The notes under the pieces: model-generated | The model's database searches: none | The model's input: only the letters and a program-made list of their open reading frames with translations | Told to the model about the DNA's origin: nothing | From: Paludibacterium yongneupense DSM 18731 | GTDB taxonomy: Bacteria; Pseudomonadota; Gammaproteobacteria; Burkholderiales; Chromobacteriaceae | Assembly (NCBI RefSeq): GCF_000422925.1 | Contig: NZ_KE383958.1 | Span: 124,001 to 188,000 of the forward strand | DNA: 64,000 nucleotides | Direction: 5' to 3' | Shown here: piece by piece, positions 1-11,177 of the stretch | Layout: every line of letters begins with the position of its first letter | Numbering within the stretch: position 1 is the first letter of the stretch | Program-made: the position numbers and the translations under genes

Positions 1-769
1 TGCCGTAACGGTGTGTCTTGGCATTGACGGCGATCGCGACCGCCTTGTCGGGATTGGCCGTATCGTCGATGTAGACATGGCAGTTGCCGTCGAGGTGCTT
101 GATGACCGGTACGCGCGCTTCTGCGCTGATGCGGGCGATCAGGCCCTTGCCGCCGCGGGGGACGATCACGTCCACATAGTCGGGCATGGTGATCAGTTCG
201 CCGACGGCGGCGCGGTCGGTCGTCGCGAGAACCTGGACCGCGGTTTGCGGCAAGCCGGCACGGGCCAGGCCTTCGTGCACGCAGGCGGCGATGGCCTGGT
301 TGCTGTGGAAGGCTTCGGAGCCGCCGCGCAGTATGGTGGCGTTGCCCGATTTCAGGCAGAGCGCGGCGGCATCGGCGGTAACGTTGGGACGGGCTTCGTA
401 GATGATGCCGACGACCCCGAGCGGAACCCGCATCTTGCCGAGCTGAATGCCGGAGGGGCGGTAACTGAAATCGTTCATCTCGCCGATGGGATCGGGCAGC
501 GCGGCGACCTGGCGCAGTCCTTCCGCCATGCCGGCTACCGTCTTTGCGCTGAGGGTCAGACGGTCGATCAGGGCGCTGTCGAGGCCGTCGCGGCGGGGCG
601 CTTCGAGGTCGCGGGCATTGGCGGCCAGCAGGCCCGCCTGTTCGCGCTCGATGGCTTCGGCCATGGCCAGCAAGGCCTGGTTCTTCTGGGAGGTCTCGGC
701 GCGCGCCATCGCGCGGCTGGCCTGGCGGGCGGCGAGGCCGACCCGCTGCATATAGTCTTTCACGTCCAT
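1..769 (-). CDS. proA: Gamma-glutamyl phosphate reductase (glutamate-5-semialdehyde dehydrogenase), 3' end missing
   Basis: ProA reduces gamma-glutamyl phosphate to glutamate-5-semialdehyde with NADPH, the second step of proline synthesis in the cytoplasm. The reverse strand reads without a stop from an ATG at 767-769 ([20 protein letters not shown]) to the window edge. Family-typical stretches are visible: [29 protein letters not shown]-like substrate-site sequence split around residues 110-140, then [11 protein letters not shown] and [14 protein letters not shown]. About 256 residues are present, against roughly 415 for the family, so the C-terminal part with the catalytic cysteine lies outside the window. 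The gene stands alone here; a 99-bp gap separates it from the Sia-like operon. The identification is firm. Confidence 0.95.
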   Translation of the reverse strand, partial: MDVKDYMQRVGLAARQASRAMARAETSQKNQALLAMAEAIEREQAGLLAANARDLEAPRRDGLDSALIDRLTLSAKTVAGMAEGLRQVAALPDPIGEMNDFSYRPSGIQLGKMRVPLGVVGIIYEARPNVTADAAALCLKSGNATILRGGSEAFHSNQAIAACVHEGLARAGLPQTAVQVLATTDRAAVGELITMPDYVDVIVPRGGKGLIARISAEARVPVIKHLDGNCHVYIDDTANPDKAVAIAVNAKTHRYG

Positions 770-868
770 TGCGGGCTCTGCTGAGTCGTTGTGGTGGCAG
801 TTGATTAGATCAGATTAACCGAAAAACGACCACTCTGCTTGCCGATCCCGCGCGCTGCGCGCTGAGCG

Positions 869-1252
869 TCAGGCCAGCGCCATCGCATGGAAGTCGAGCG
901 CGGCGTTGTCGTCCGCGACTTCCTGTCCGAATTCGAGAATCGTGTCGTCGTCCTCGTCATAGTGCCAGTTCAGGGTGATGCTGTTGCCGGCAAGGGCTGC
1001 GGTGTTCAGCCGCTCGAACAGGCTCATCAGCAGCTTGGTGCTGGAACTGTTGAAGTAGGCCAGTTGCACGTTGACGGTGATACGGCGGTCGGTATGGGTG
1101 GCCAGATACGCTTCCAACTCGGCCAGCACGGGGCCGTAAAATGCCTGGGCGTTTTCCGGGTAACTCTCGCCACGCAGCGAGAGGACATGAGCCGCGAAGT
1201 CGAAATCGATTTCAGGGGTGGCCGCGGTGGCCGCGATTTGGATTCTGTTCAT
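869..1252 (-). CDS. siaC: SiaC-like (DUF1987) regulatory phosphoprotein
   Basis: This 127-residue protein belongs to the DUF1987/SiaC family, the target of a kinase/phosphatase pair that in Pseudomonas aeruginosa controls a diguanylate cyclase and aggregation. Visible features are the N-terminal beta region TPEIDFDF, the motif RGESYPENA, and the central NVQLAYFNSSSTKLLMSLFE segment. The Ser/Thr cluster at residues 69-72 is where the family's phosphosite lies, though the exact residue cannot be fixed by eye. It starts 2 bp after the siaB-like stop codon, so the two are co-translated. No siaD-type cyclase follows; the next gene is proA. The family call is secure and the biological output is unknown. 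Confidence 0.85.
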   Translation of the reverse strand: MNRIQIAATAATPEIDFDFAAHVLSLRGESYPENAQAFYGPVLAELEAYLATHTDRRITVNVQLAYFNSSSTKLLMSLFERLNTAALAGNSITLNWHYDEDDDTILEFGQEVADDNAALDFHAMALA

Positions 1253-1254
1253 GA

Positions 1255-1812
1255 TCAGATGGTCGCCTTCAGATAAAACATGATGTTTTCGCTGTCGCCG
1301 TTATCGACGAACTCGAATTCGATCGGTTCCGACGCATCCCGCGCCACCGTCAGAAAGCCAAGGCCGGCTCCCTTGCTCTGCGCTTCGCTGTCGAGGTGAC
1401 GCTGTTCCCGGTAGCGCGACTTGATTTCCTCGTTGCTCATCTGACGCAGCGGCTCCAGCTTTTCGCGCATCCGCTCCTGTTCCGAGCGTTGCAGAGGATT
1501 CGCGCAGACGACGAAAAACCGGCCGTCGCGTTCTCCCACCCATACCGCGCCACGGCGGATCTCGTGGTTGGACGCATTCATGGGCGTCAGGTGTTCGGCC
1601 GAGTAATGCACGACGTTTTGCGCAAGCTCGACGAAAGTGGAAAACAGGCGTCGGCGCGCCACATTGCTGGCGTCGAGGTGGTTGTTCAGGCGCTGGCGCA
1701 GGGCATCGCCCATGGCCGTGATGATGGTCTGAGAAAAATAGCCGCTGTAGTAGAACAGGACGCCCTGATCGATGGCGCTTTTCTGAAACTCGTTGAAGAC
1801 GTTCAATTGCAT
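1255..1812 (-). CDS. siaB: SiaB-family serine/threonine protein kinase (HATPase fold)
   Basis: This 185-residue protein looks like SiaB, the kinase that phosphorylates SiaC in partner-switch fashion. An N-box-like stretch FVELAQNVVHYS (about residues 60-71) and a glycine box SKGAGLGFLTVAR (about 146-158) mark a GHKL ATPase fold without a histidine-kinase dimerisation domain. It lies between the phosphatase and the DUF1987 target gene, in the order phosphatase-kinase-target, as in the Pseudomonas siaABC operon. The gap to the upstream phosphatase gene is 30 bp. No membrane segment is seen, so it should be cytoplasmic. The assignment rests on both sequence pattern and gene order. Confidence 0.85.
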   Translation of the reverse strand: MQLNVFNEFQKSAIDQGVLFYYSGYFSQTIITAMGDALRQRLNNHLDASNVARRRLFSTFVELAQNVVHYSAEHLTPMNASNHEIRRGAVWVGERDGRFFVVCANPLQRSEQERMREKLEPLRQMSNEEIKSRYREQRHLDSEAQSKGAGLGFLTVARDASEPIEFEFVDNGDSENIMFYLKATI

Positions 1813-1842
1813 GCTGGATTCCCGGGCCGGAACTGGAGGCGC

Positions 1843-3090
1843 TTAGGCGATATGGACGCCGAACAGGCTCACGTCATCGCGGCGGGCATTTTCGCCTTGC
1901 CACTGACGGAAGGCCTGGATCAGCTTGTGTTGCTGCTCCGCCATCGGCAGATGGCGATGGGTGAGCAGCGATTCTTTGAAACGTTTCTTGCCATAGCAGA
2001 TGCGCTTGGCGCCGCCGATCTGGTCGATGATGCCGTCGGTACAGATGTAGAGGCGGGTCCCCGGCTGCAGCTGGACGCGATGCGTGTCCCAGCGATAGTC
2101 GAGCGCGGTGGAGACATAGCCGACGCCCTTGCGGTTTCCGTCTATGGTAATGATGCCGTCCCCGTTTTCTTCAAGCAGGAAAATCGGCGTTTTGGCCCCG
2201 GCATAGGACAAGGTGCGGCTGGGGGCGTGGTACCAGCAGAACGCGCAGTCCATGCCATCGTCGGAATGCATGTCTTCGTTGCGCACATCCTCGCCGCCGA
2301 GGTCGTCGCGAGCCAGCTGGCCCAGCGACTCCTTGACCTGGCGGTTGATCGCGGCCAGCAGTTCGGCCGGCTCCTGCAAATCGTGCGTGGTCAGCACCTG
2401 CTTCAGCGCGGATGCCATGATCAGGGTCATGAAGGCGCCCGGCACGCCGTGGCCGGTACAATCGATGACCGCGACGAAAAAGCCGTCGTTGCGTTTGACG
2501 AAGTAATAGTAGTCGCCGCCGACGATATCGCGCGGATCCCAGAACATGAAATAGTCGGACAGGGCGCCGGCCATGTCGCGGCGCGAGCTTTGCAGAAAAG
2601 ACTGCTGAATCACCGAGGCGTAGTGGATGCTTTCCATCATCTGGCGATGCTTTGCCGCTTGCTGGTCGGCCAGCGCCTGCATCAGGGACACCCCCTGGCC
2701 GATGCCGAGATAGCGCCCCTCCGATGTGATCAGAAAACCATCGGACAAGCCTTTTTCGCCGATATCGAGCACGAGGTAGGACAGTTCGGTCAGCGGAGTG
2801 TGGTAATCGACGATCAAGGGCGACGGATTCATGAAGGCGGTGCAGGACTTGCGGCCGAATATTTCGCGGTGGAACGGCCGCGCGAGCGTGCTCATGAAGG
2901 TATTGCGGTTGATGATGCCGATCGGGTGGCCATCGTTGACGACCGGGATATTGCCGAGCTCGGGTGTGGCAGTGAAAAGTTCAAGAATGTCGTAGTTGGT
3001 GTTGCTGGAGGCGACAGTAATGGGACTTTCCAGCAGGTCGCCGGCGACATGACCGCTGCTCCCGGCGGGGGCGCTACTGTCCAGAGGCAT
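1843..3090 (-). CDS. CBS-domain PP2C/SpoIIE-type protein phosphatase (SiaA-like)
   Basis: The C-terminal half is a SpoIIE-type PP2C phosphatase: DIVGGDYYYF, VAVIDCTGHGVPGAFMTLIM and a terminal DDVSLFGVHIA supply the metal-binding acidic residues. The first 150 residues form a pair of CBS-like repeats (AGDLLESPITVASSN, NIPVVNDGHPIGIINRNTF, then a diverged second copy ending GRYLGIGQGVSL), followed by a linker helix. Pseudomonas SiaA instead has a membrane-bound sensor, so this version probably senses a cytoplasmic ligand such as a nucleotide. I chose the ATG at 3088-3090 because AGGAG sits 8 bases upstream; an ATG 18 bases further out lacks a good site. It is the first gene of the operon and presumably dephosphorylates the SiaC-like protein. 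Confidence 0.85.
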   Translation of the reverse strand: MPLDSSAPAGSSGHVAGDLLESPITVASSNTNYDILELFTATPELGNIPVVNDGHPIGIINRNTFMSTLARPFHREIFGRKSCTAFMNPSPLIVDYHTPLTELSYLVLDIGEKGLSDGFLITSEGRYLGIGQGVSLMQALADQQAAKHRQMMESIHYASVIQQSFLQSSRRDMAGALSDYFMFWDPRDIVGGDYYYFVKRNDGFFVAVIDCTGHGVPGAFMTLIMASALKQVLTTHDLQEPAELLAAINRQVKESLGQLARDDLGGEDVRNEDMHSDDGMDCAFCWYHAPSRTLSYAGAKTPIFLLEENGDGIITIDGNRKGVGYVSTALDYRWDTHRVQLQPGTRLYICTDGIIDQIGGAKRICYGKKRFKESLLTHRHLPMAEQQHKLIQAFRQWQGENARRDDVSLFGVHIA

Positions 3091-3151
3091 GATCCGAACT
3101 CCTGACATTCACAAGATCACCGCAGTCTAGCGGGCGATTGTTTCATTTCCG

Positions 3152-3183
3152 TAACAGCCAGGTTAAGCATGGCGTGGCTGTTA
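3152..3183. repeat. 9-bp perfect inverted repeat between siaA-like gene and sbp
   Basis: TAACAGCCA at 3152-3160 is mirrored by TGGCTGTTA at 3175-3183 with a 14-base loop. It lies in the 250-bp divergent intergenic region, about 60 bp upstream of the phosphatase start and 160 bp upstream of sbp. It could be an operator for either operon or an RNA hairpin. No T-run follows, so it is not a typical terminator. Confidence 0.5.
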
Positions 3184-3251
3184 ATGCCGGCGGCACGATT
3201 TTAAAGGGAATGCCGGATGGAACGGAACATTCTGCCTATATAACGATATGA

Positions 3252-3303
3252 TATTAATGTATTTCACATTAGTATTAATGGGAATAACCTGGCGCGGTAT
3301 AGT
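3252..3303 (+). promoter_or_regulatory. Putative sulfate-operon promoter with spaced direct repeats
   Basis: A TATAGT -10 element (3298-3303) is preceded, 17 bp upstream, only by a weak TTAATG -35 (3275-3280), which suggests an activator-dependent promoter. TATTAATG occurs twice, at 3252-3259 and 3273-3280, exactly 21 bp apart and so on the same DNA face. Within it TAATGT/ACATTA (3255-3260/3266-3271) forms an inverted repeat. The LysR-type regulator CysB usually controls such operons, but assigning these repeats to it is inference. Confidence 0.45.
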
Positions 3304-3341
3304 GAGCAAATCGTCAACCCGTAACGGGGAAAGGATTGTTC

Positions 3342-4334
3342 ATGAAGCGTCGCCTCCTGATTTTGACCGCGGTCATGCTGCTCGCGCGTGGCGCACTGGG
3401 GGCGCCGGTATTGCTCAACGCCTCCTACGATGTGATGCGGGATTTCTACAAGGATTACAACCCGCTGTTCCAGAAGGCATGGCGCGCGAAGAGCGGGGAG
3501 ACGGTTACCGTGCAGCAGTCGCACGGCGGCTCTTCCAAGCAGATATTGGCCGTGGTCAACGGCCTGCCGGCGGATGTGGTCACCATGAACCAGGCCTCCG
3601 ATATCGACGTCCTGGCCACACGCCATCTGTTGGCGGCCAATTGGGCGCAACGCTTCCCCGATCACTCCGTGCCGTTCACCTCGACCATGGTCTTGCTGGT
3701 GCGCAAGGGCAATCCCAAGCATATCCGCGACTGGCCCGATCTCGCCCGGCCCGGTGTGCAAGTGATTCTGGCCAATCCGAAAACATCGGGCAACGGCCGC
3801 TACGGCTACCTGTCGGCCTGGGCCTGGGCCTTGCGGCAGCCCGGAGGCAGCGACGCCCGCGCGCGGCAGCTGGTCGGACATATCCTTGCCAACGTTCCCT
3901 TGCTCGATGGCGGCGGTCGCGCCGCGACCACCACCTTCATGCAGCGCCAGATCGGCGATGTGTTGATCACCTTCGAAAACGAGGCGGAGATGATTTCGCG
4001 CGAGTTCGGTCGCGGTCAGTTCGAACTGGTCTACCCGACCTTGTCGGCGCGCGCCGATAACCCGGTTGCCGTGGTCGACAGCGTGGTCGACAAGAAGGGC
4101 AGCCGTCGCCAGGCGCAGGCCTATCTCGACTATCTGTGGAGCCCGGAAGCGCAGGCGCTTGCCGCGCGCTATTTCCTGCGTCCGGCGAATCCGCAGGTCG
4201 CGGCCCGTTACGCCGCGCAGTTTCCCTATGCCCGCACCTTCGATGTGCCGTCCGTGTTCGGCTCCTGGCAGTCGGCCATGCAGAAGCATTTTGCCGACGG
4301 CGGCGAGTTCGATCGCTTGATGGCGCATAAATGA
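3342..4334 (+). CDS. sbp: Periplasmic sulfate/thiosulfate-binding protein
   Basis: Sbp delivers sulfate (or thiosulfate) to the CysTWA importer in the periplasm. The 330-residue product has a signal peptide (MKRRLLILTAVMLLARGALG, cleavage near GAPVLL). Typical family sequence follows: NASYDVMRDFYKDYNPLF, QSHGGSSKQ, ADVVTMNQASDID, ILANPKTSGNGRYGYLSAW and DVLITFENEAEM. The ATG at 3342 has AAGGA 6 bases upstream; a TTG two codons earlier is less likely. It heads a tight operon with cysT, cysW and cysA. Sbp and CysP are hard to separate by eye, so the exact oxyanion preference is uncertain. Confidence 0.93.
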   Translation: MKRRLLILTAVMLLARGALGAPVLLNASYDVMRDFYKDYNPLFQKAWRAKSGETVTVQQSHGGSSKQILAVVNGLPADVVTMNQASDIDVLATRHLLAANWAQRFPDHSVPFTSTMVLLVRKGNPKHIRDWPDLARPGVQVILANPKTSGNGRYGYLSAWAWALRQPGGSDARARQLVGHILANVPLLDGGGRAATTTFMQRQIGDVLITFENEAEMISREFGRGQFELVYPTLSARADNPVAVVDSVVDKKGSRRQAQAYLDYLWSPEAQALAARYFLRPANPQVAARYAAQFPYARTFDVPSVFGSWQSAMQKHFADGGEFDRLMAHK

Positions 4335-4344
4335 CGGGGGCGGC

Positions 4345-5184
4345 ATGAGTTTATTGAACCGGAGTTACAGCGTCTTGCCGGGTTTCCGCCTCGGCTTCGG
4401 CATCAGCCTGGCCTGGCTGGGGCTGATCGTGCTGCTGCCGCTCGCGATGATGATCGTCGCGACCAGCCGCATGGGATGGCCGGCCTTTCTCGGTACGGTC
4501 CTCGACGAGCGCGTGCTCGCATCCTTGCGGCTGTCCTTCGTCGCGGCGGCCATCGCGGCAGCCATCAATGCGGTATTCGGTCTGTTGCTGGCCTGGGTGC
4601 TGGTTCGCTACCGCCTGTTCGGCAAGCGTTTCATCGACGCGATGGTCGATCTTCCCTTCGCCTTGCCCACCTCGGTGGCCGGGATCGCCCTGACGACCTT
4701 GTACGCGCCCAATGGCCTGGTCGGACAGTATCTGGCCCCGTTGGGGATCAAGGTCGCGTATACGCCGCTAGGCATCGTCGTGGCATTGACGTTCATCGGC
4801 CTGCCCTTCGTGGTGCGTACGGTGCAGCCGGTGCTGCAGGAACTCGAGCGCGAGCTGGAGGAGGCGGCCAGCTGCCTGGGCGCGAATCGCTGGCAGACCG
4901 TGCGCCGGGTCATTTTCCCGACCGTGCTGCCCGCGCTGATCACCGGTACGACCCTGGCATTTGCCCGCGCGACAGGCGAATACGGTTCCGTGATTTTCAT
5001 CGCCGGCAACATTCCGCTGGTGTCCGAGATCGCGCCCTTGATCATCGTATCCAAACTCGATCAGTACGACCAGAACGGCGCGACCGCGGTAGCCGTTGTC
5101 ATGCTGCTTATTTCTTTTGCGTTGCTGCTGCTGATCAATTCCCTGCAATGGTGGTCTGCACGGCGTAACGGCGCGCAGCGCTGA
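4345..5184 (+). CDS. cysT: Sulfate ABC transporter permease CysT (CysU)
   Basis: This 279-residue inner-membrane permease forms the sulfate channel with CysW. It shows about six hydrophobic segments, starting with FGISLAWLGLIVLLPLAMMIV and ending with AVAVVMLLISFALLLLIN. The cytoplasmic EAA loop that docks on CysA is present (ELEEAASCLGANRWQTVRRV, about residues 170-190), as is the sulfate-permease sequence ARATGEYGSVIFIAGN. It starts 10 bp after sbp and ends 15 bp before cysW, so the operon is continuous. The length matches the family. Confidence 0.95.
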   Translation: MSLLNRSYSVLPGFRLGFGISLAWLGLIVLLPLAMMIVATSRMGWPAFLGTVLDERVLASLRLSFVAAAIAAAINAVFGLLLAWVLVRYRLFGKRFIDAMVDLPFALPTSVAGIALTTLYAPNGLVGQYLAPLGIKVAYTPLGIVVALTFIGLPFVVRTVQPVLQELERELEEAASCLGANRWQTVRRVIFPTVLPALITGTTLAFARATGEYGSVIFIAGNIPLVSEIAPLIIVSKLDQYDQNGATAVAVVMLLISFALLLLINSLQWWSARRNGAQR

Positions 5185-5199
5185 TGAGAGGAGCCCGCC

Positions 5200-6087
5200 A
5201 TGTCCGATTCGTATAGCGCCACCGCCGAGGCGCGCTGGGTGCGCTGGAGCCTGTGCGGTGTGGCTCTGGCATTCGTGTTTCTGTTCCTGCTGATTCCGCT
5301 GTTGTCGGTCTTTCAGCAGGCCCTGTCGCACGGCGTCGGCCTGTACCTGGCGGCGCTGACCGAGCCCGATGCCCGCGCGGCGATCGGGTTGACGGTGCGT
5401 TCGGCTGCGATCGCGGTGCCGCTCAACCTGGTCTTCGGTATCGCGGCGGCCTGGGCGATCGCGCGTTTCGAGTTCCGCGGCAAGACCCTGCTGACTACGC
5501 TCATCGACCTGCCGTTTTCGGTGTCTCCTGTGGTGGCCGGCCTGATGTTCGTGCTGCTGTTCGGTGTGAATTCGCCGGTCGGCGCCTTTCTCGCGGCCCA
5601 CGGGATGAAAGTGATCTTCGCCGAGCCCGGCATCGTGCTGGCGACGGTGTTCGTGACCTTTCCCTTCGTCGCACGCGAACTGATTCCCTTGATGCAGTCG
5701 CAAGGCGCGGACGAGGAGCAGGCGGCGCTGGTGCTGGGCGCATCCGGCTGGAAGAGCTTTGTGCGCGTCACGCTGCCGAATGTGAAGTGGGGCCTGCTGT
5801 ATGGCGTGATCCTGTGCAATGCCCGCGCAATGGGCGAGTTCGGCGCCGTCAGCGTGGTGTCGGGCCATATTCGCGGCGAGACCAATACCATTCCGCTGCA
5901 CGTGGAAATCCTCTACAACGAATACAATTTTGTCGGCGCCTTTGCCTGCGCTTCGATCCTGGCCCTGCTCGCCCTGCTGACGCTGGTGATCAAGTCGCTG
6001 ATCGAATGGCGTCAGGCCAGGGAGCAGAACCAGGCGTCGGGACGGGTGCAACTGGCACGGGTCCGTCGCGCGGGAGAGCACGCATGA
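5200..6087 (+). CDS. cysW: Sulfate ABC transporter permease CysW
   Basis: CysW is the second membrane subunit of the sulfate importer. The 295-residue protein has an N-terminal membrane segment ([21 protein letters not shown]) and further hydrophobic helices. Its EAA-type loop is [20 protein letters not shown], followed by the family stretch [38 protein letters not shown], here given in shortened form as [18 protein letters not shown] strong GAGAGGAG site precedes the ATG. Its stop overlaps the cysA start in an ATGA, indicating translational coupling. Confidence 0.95.
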   Translation: MSDSYSATAEARWVRWSLCGVALAFVFLFLLIPLLSVFQQALSHGVGLYLAALTEPDARAAIGLTVRSAAIAVPLNLVFGIAAAWAIARFEFRGKTLLTTLIDLPFSVSPVVAGLMFVLLFGVNSPVGAFLAAHGMKVIFAEPGIVLATVFVTFPFVARELIPLMQSQGADEEQAALVLGASGWKSFVRVTLPNVKWGLLYGVILCNARAMGEFGAVSVVSGHIRGETNTIPLHVEILYNEYNFVGAFACASILALLALLTLVIKSLIEWRQAREQNQASGRVQLARVRRAGEHA

Positions 6088-7151
6088 GCATTGAGATCCA
6101 GAATATCCGCAAGCAGTTCGGCGACTTCGTGGCGCTGGATGACGTCAATCTCACGGTCAACGATGGCGAGTTGCTGGCCTTGCTCGGGCCGTCCGGCTGC
6201 GGCAAGACCACCTTGCTGCGCATCATTGCCGGCCTGGAACGTCCCGATGGCGGGCAGGTGTTGTTCGGAGGGGAGGACGCCACCCATCGCCACGTCGCGG
6301 AGCGCAAGGTCGGCTTTGTGTTCCAGCATTACGCCCTCTTTCGCCATATGACGGTTTTCGACAATGTCGCTTTCGGGCTGACGGTGAAACCGCGGCGCAC
6401 GCGACCGTCGCCGGAGGCGATACGCGAACGGGTGATGGAGCTGCTGCGGCTGGTGCAGCTGGAATGGCTGGCCGACGCTTATCCGCCGCAACTGTCCGGC
6501 GGCCAGCGCCAGCGCATCGCCCTGGCGCGCTCGCTGGCGGTCGAACCGCGCGTGTTATTGCTCGATGAGCCCTTTGGGGCGCTGGATGCGCGCGTGCGCA
6601 AGGATCTGCGCCGCTGGCTGCGCGAGCTGCACGATGAAATCCATCTGACCAGCGTCTTCGTCACGCATGACCAGGAGGAGGCGCTGGAAGTTTCCGACCG
6701 GGTGGTCGTGATGGATCACGGCCATATCGAACAGGTCGGGCGGCCCGATGAAATCTATGAAAATCCGGCTTCGCCCTTCGTTACCCAGTTCCTCGGCGAC
6801 GTCAATTTGTTCCACGGGCGGGTCGAGAGGGGTTTGTTCAGGGTGGGAGACTTCGCCCATCCGCTGGCGGGGCACGACGACAGCGATCAGGCGCTGGCCT
6901 ATGTGCGGCCGCACGATCTGGATGTTTCTATGTCGGCTGCGCAGGCGCTGGCACAGGGACGGATCGAGCATATCCATGCGGTGGGTCCCGTGGTCAGGCT
7001 CGAACTTCGCCAGGACGACGGCTCTGTCATCGATGTCGCCTTGAGCAAGGAGCGCTATCGGGAGCTGGGGCTGACGCCAGGCGATACCGCGTTCGTCCGA
7101 CCGAAAAAATTGTCGGTATTCAACGGCGATGCATCCGATTACGTGATCTGA
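6084..7151 (+). CDS. cysA: Sulfate/thiosulfate import ATP-binding protein CysA
   Basis: CysA powers sulfate import on the cytoplasmic face. All ABC motifs are intact in the 355-residue protein: Walker [10 protein letters not shown] (35-43), Q-loop [11 protein letters not shown], signature LSGGQRQ (137-143), Walker B VLLLDEP (157-163) and the switch histidine in [10 protein letters not shown]. After about residue 235 comes the TOBE-like regulatory tail ([11 protein letters not shown]). It is the last gene of sbp-cysTWA and ends 3 bp from the convergent dciA-like gene, leaving no room for a separate terminator. Confidence 0.97.
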   Translation: MSIEIQNIRKQFGDFVALDDVNLTVNDGELLALLGPSGCGKTTLLRIIAGLERPDGGQVLFGGEDATHRHVAERKVGFVFQHYALFRHMTVFDNVAFGLTVKPRRTRPSPEAIRERVMELLRLVQLEWLADAYPPQLSGGQRQRIALARSLAVEPRVLLLDEPFGALDARVRKDLRRWLRELHDEIHLTSVFVTHDQEEALEVSDRVVVMDHGHIEQVGRPDEIYENPASPFVTQFLGDVNLFHGRVERGLFRVGDFAHPLAGHDDSDQALAYVRPHDLDVSMSAAQALAQGRIEHIHAVGPVVRLELRQDDGSVIDVALSKERYRELGLTPGDTAFVRPKKLSVFNGDASDYVI

Positions 7152-7154
7152 GGG

Positions 7155-7583
7155 TCAGCGTTTGCGTTGGTTGGCGACCATCCTTGCCAGCGCGGCGCTG
7201 ACCAGCGGATTGCCGACCCGTGCGGCGGCCCGTTCCATTTCGTCGAGCGCGTGCGGGCTGATCCCGGCGGCCCGGGGCGGGGCGGCCTGCCTGAGGCGGA
7301 TGTCGACCTTCACCTTGACCCGCACCGCTTCGTGACCGAGCGCGGCCAGCGCCGGCAACAGACCCGGGGAGAGGATGCGCAGCCGGGCCGCGACCATGCC
7401 GCTGTCCGCGAGCAATTGAAGCTCGCCGTCGCGGATGCATACGGCACGGCAACTGGGAGCGAGTCCGGCCGGCAGCAGGGAGCGGAAGGCGCGATCCATC
7501 TCCAGCATCGCCCTGGCGGCCGTCGTCAGACGGGCCAGCATCTGGTCCTTGCCCGCTATATCCTTGAACGATAGACAACTCAT
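7155..7583 (-). CDS. DUF721 / DciA-like protein
   Basis: This 142-residue protein matches the DUF721 pattern: an N-terminal helical region (LARLTTAARAMLEMDRAFRSLLP), then a compact KH-like core with RDGELQLLADSGMVAARLRILSPGLLPAL. DciA members load the replicative helicase DnaB where DnaC is absent, but the family is loosely conserved and the role here is inferred. I start at the ATG at 7581-7583 (MSCLSFKDIAG) because the open frame upstream to 7619 looks non-coding. It is divergent from secA, an arrangement I believe is common in Neisseriales. Confidence 0.65.
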   Translation of the reverse strand: MSCLSFKDIAGKDQMLARLTTAARAMLEMDRAFRSLLPAGLAPSCRAVCIRDGELQLLADSGMVAARLRILSPGLLPALAALGHEAVRVKVKVDIRLRQAAPPRAAGISPHALDEMERAAARVGNPLVSAALARMVANQRKR

Positions 7584-7732
7584 GCGCTGCTGCGGCCGGA
7601 ATGATGAAAACGTCCCCATTCTAGCCCACGGACGCCCGCTTTCCTACGAAAGCCGCACGGGTGGCGCACGATGTTTTTGCACAGGGACTTGACGCAGATT
7701 GTGCTCGCCCCCATCCCCCTTCCATTGGATGT

Positions 7733-7741
7733 GCTACACTT
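7733..7741 (+). promoter_or_regulatory. Extended -10 element upstream of secA
   Basis: TGCTACACT at 7733-7741 fits an extended -10 (TGnTACACT), 42 bp before the secA start. No convincing -35 lies 17-18 bp upstream, as expected for an extended -10 promoter. The same nonamer precedes cpoB. The call is by eye only. Confidence 0.4.
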
Positions 7742-7783
7742 TTCTCCATTTTTCCCGGCCCGCAGGGCTTCTGGATTCGATAG

Positions 7784-10483
<2,700 letters not shown>

Positions 10484-10497
10484 GTCCTGCCCCCGGT

Positions 10498-10535
10498 CCC
10501 GCCGCGGAACCTTTCCCTCCCCTGCCCGCGGCGGG
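10498..10535. repeat. 10-bp inverted repeat after secA
   Basis: CCCGCCGCGG (10498-10507) pairs perfectly with CCGCGGCGGG (10526-10535) around an 18-base C/T-rich loop. It sits 15 bp after the secA stop and 44 bp before maf. No T-run follows, so it may act as an mRNA 3' stabiliser or weak attenuator and not as a terminator. Confidence 0.45.
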
Positions 10536-10578
10536 CCTCTGATGTTGGCGCCGGGGCGGGGACACTAGGGAATCCTTC

Positions 10579-11166
10579 ATGACCACGACTCTGTATCTGG
10601 CTTCGGCCAGCCCACGCCGCCGCGAGCTGCTCGCGCAACTGTGCCCGCATTTCGAACGCATCCATGCCGAGATCGACGAGACCCCGCGCCCGGGAGAAGA
10701 GGCCGTGGCCTATGCCGAACGCATGGCGCGCGAGAAGGCGGTCGAAGGCTGGCGCACCGTGGTCGAGAGCGGCCTGCCGGTGCGTCCGCTGCTGGCTGCC
10801 GATACCACCGTGGTGCTCGATGGGGTGATCTACGGTAAACCCGTCGACGCCGCCGACGCGCGGCGCATGCTGCTCGCCTTCTCCGGAAACACCCATCAGG
10901 TGGTCACGGCCCTGGCCGTGCGCGAAGGTGAGCGGATGCTGCAGCGGACTTCGATCACGGATGTCAGCTTCCGCGCCTTGAGCGCGGATGAGATCGACCG
11001 TTATCTGGATAGCGGGGAAGCCTTCGACAAGGCCGGCGCCTACGGCATCCAGGGCAAGGCATGCGTGTTTATCGAACGCATCGCGGGGAGCTACACTGGA
11101 GTGATGGGCCTGCCGCTGTTCGAGACGGCCGCTCTGCTCGCCGAGTTCGGCTTCTCCTTCCCGTGA
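10579..11166 (+). CDS. maf: Maf-family nucleoside triphosphate pyrophosphatase (YhdE type)
   Basis: Maf proteins hydrolyse non-canonical or pyrimidine nucleoside triphosphates to monophosphates. The 195-residue product begins with the signature LYLASASPRRRELLAQL. It continues with AADTTVVLDGVIYGKPVDAADARRML and ends with FDKAGAYGIQGKACVFIERI and GSYTGVMGLPLFET, the pattern of the dTTP/UTP-cleaving YhdE subgroup. It lies directly upstream of rng, an order also found in other proteobacteria. The stop overlaps a possible GTG start of rng. Substrate choice is inferred from subgroup resemblance. Confidence 0.9.
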   Translation: MTTTLYLASASPRRRELLAQLCPHFERIHAEIDETPRPGEEAVAYAERMAREKAVEGWRTVVESGLPVRPLLAADTTVVLDGVIYGKPVDAADARRMLLAFSGNTHQVVTALAVREGERMLQRTSITDVSFRALSADEIDRYLDSGEAFDKAGAYGIQGKACVFIERIAGSYTGVMGLPLFETAALLAEFGFSFP

Positions 11167-11177
11167 AAAGACACGTC

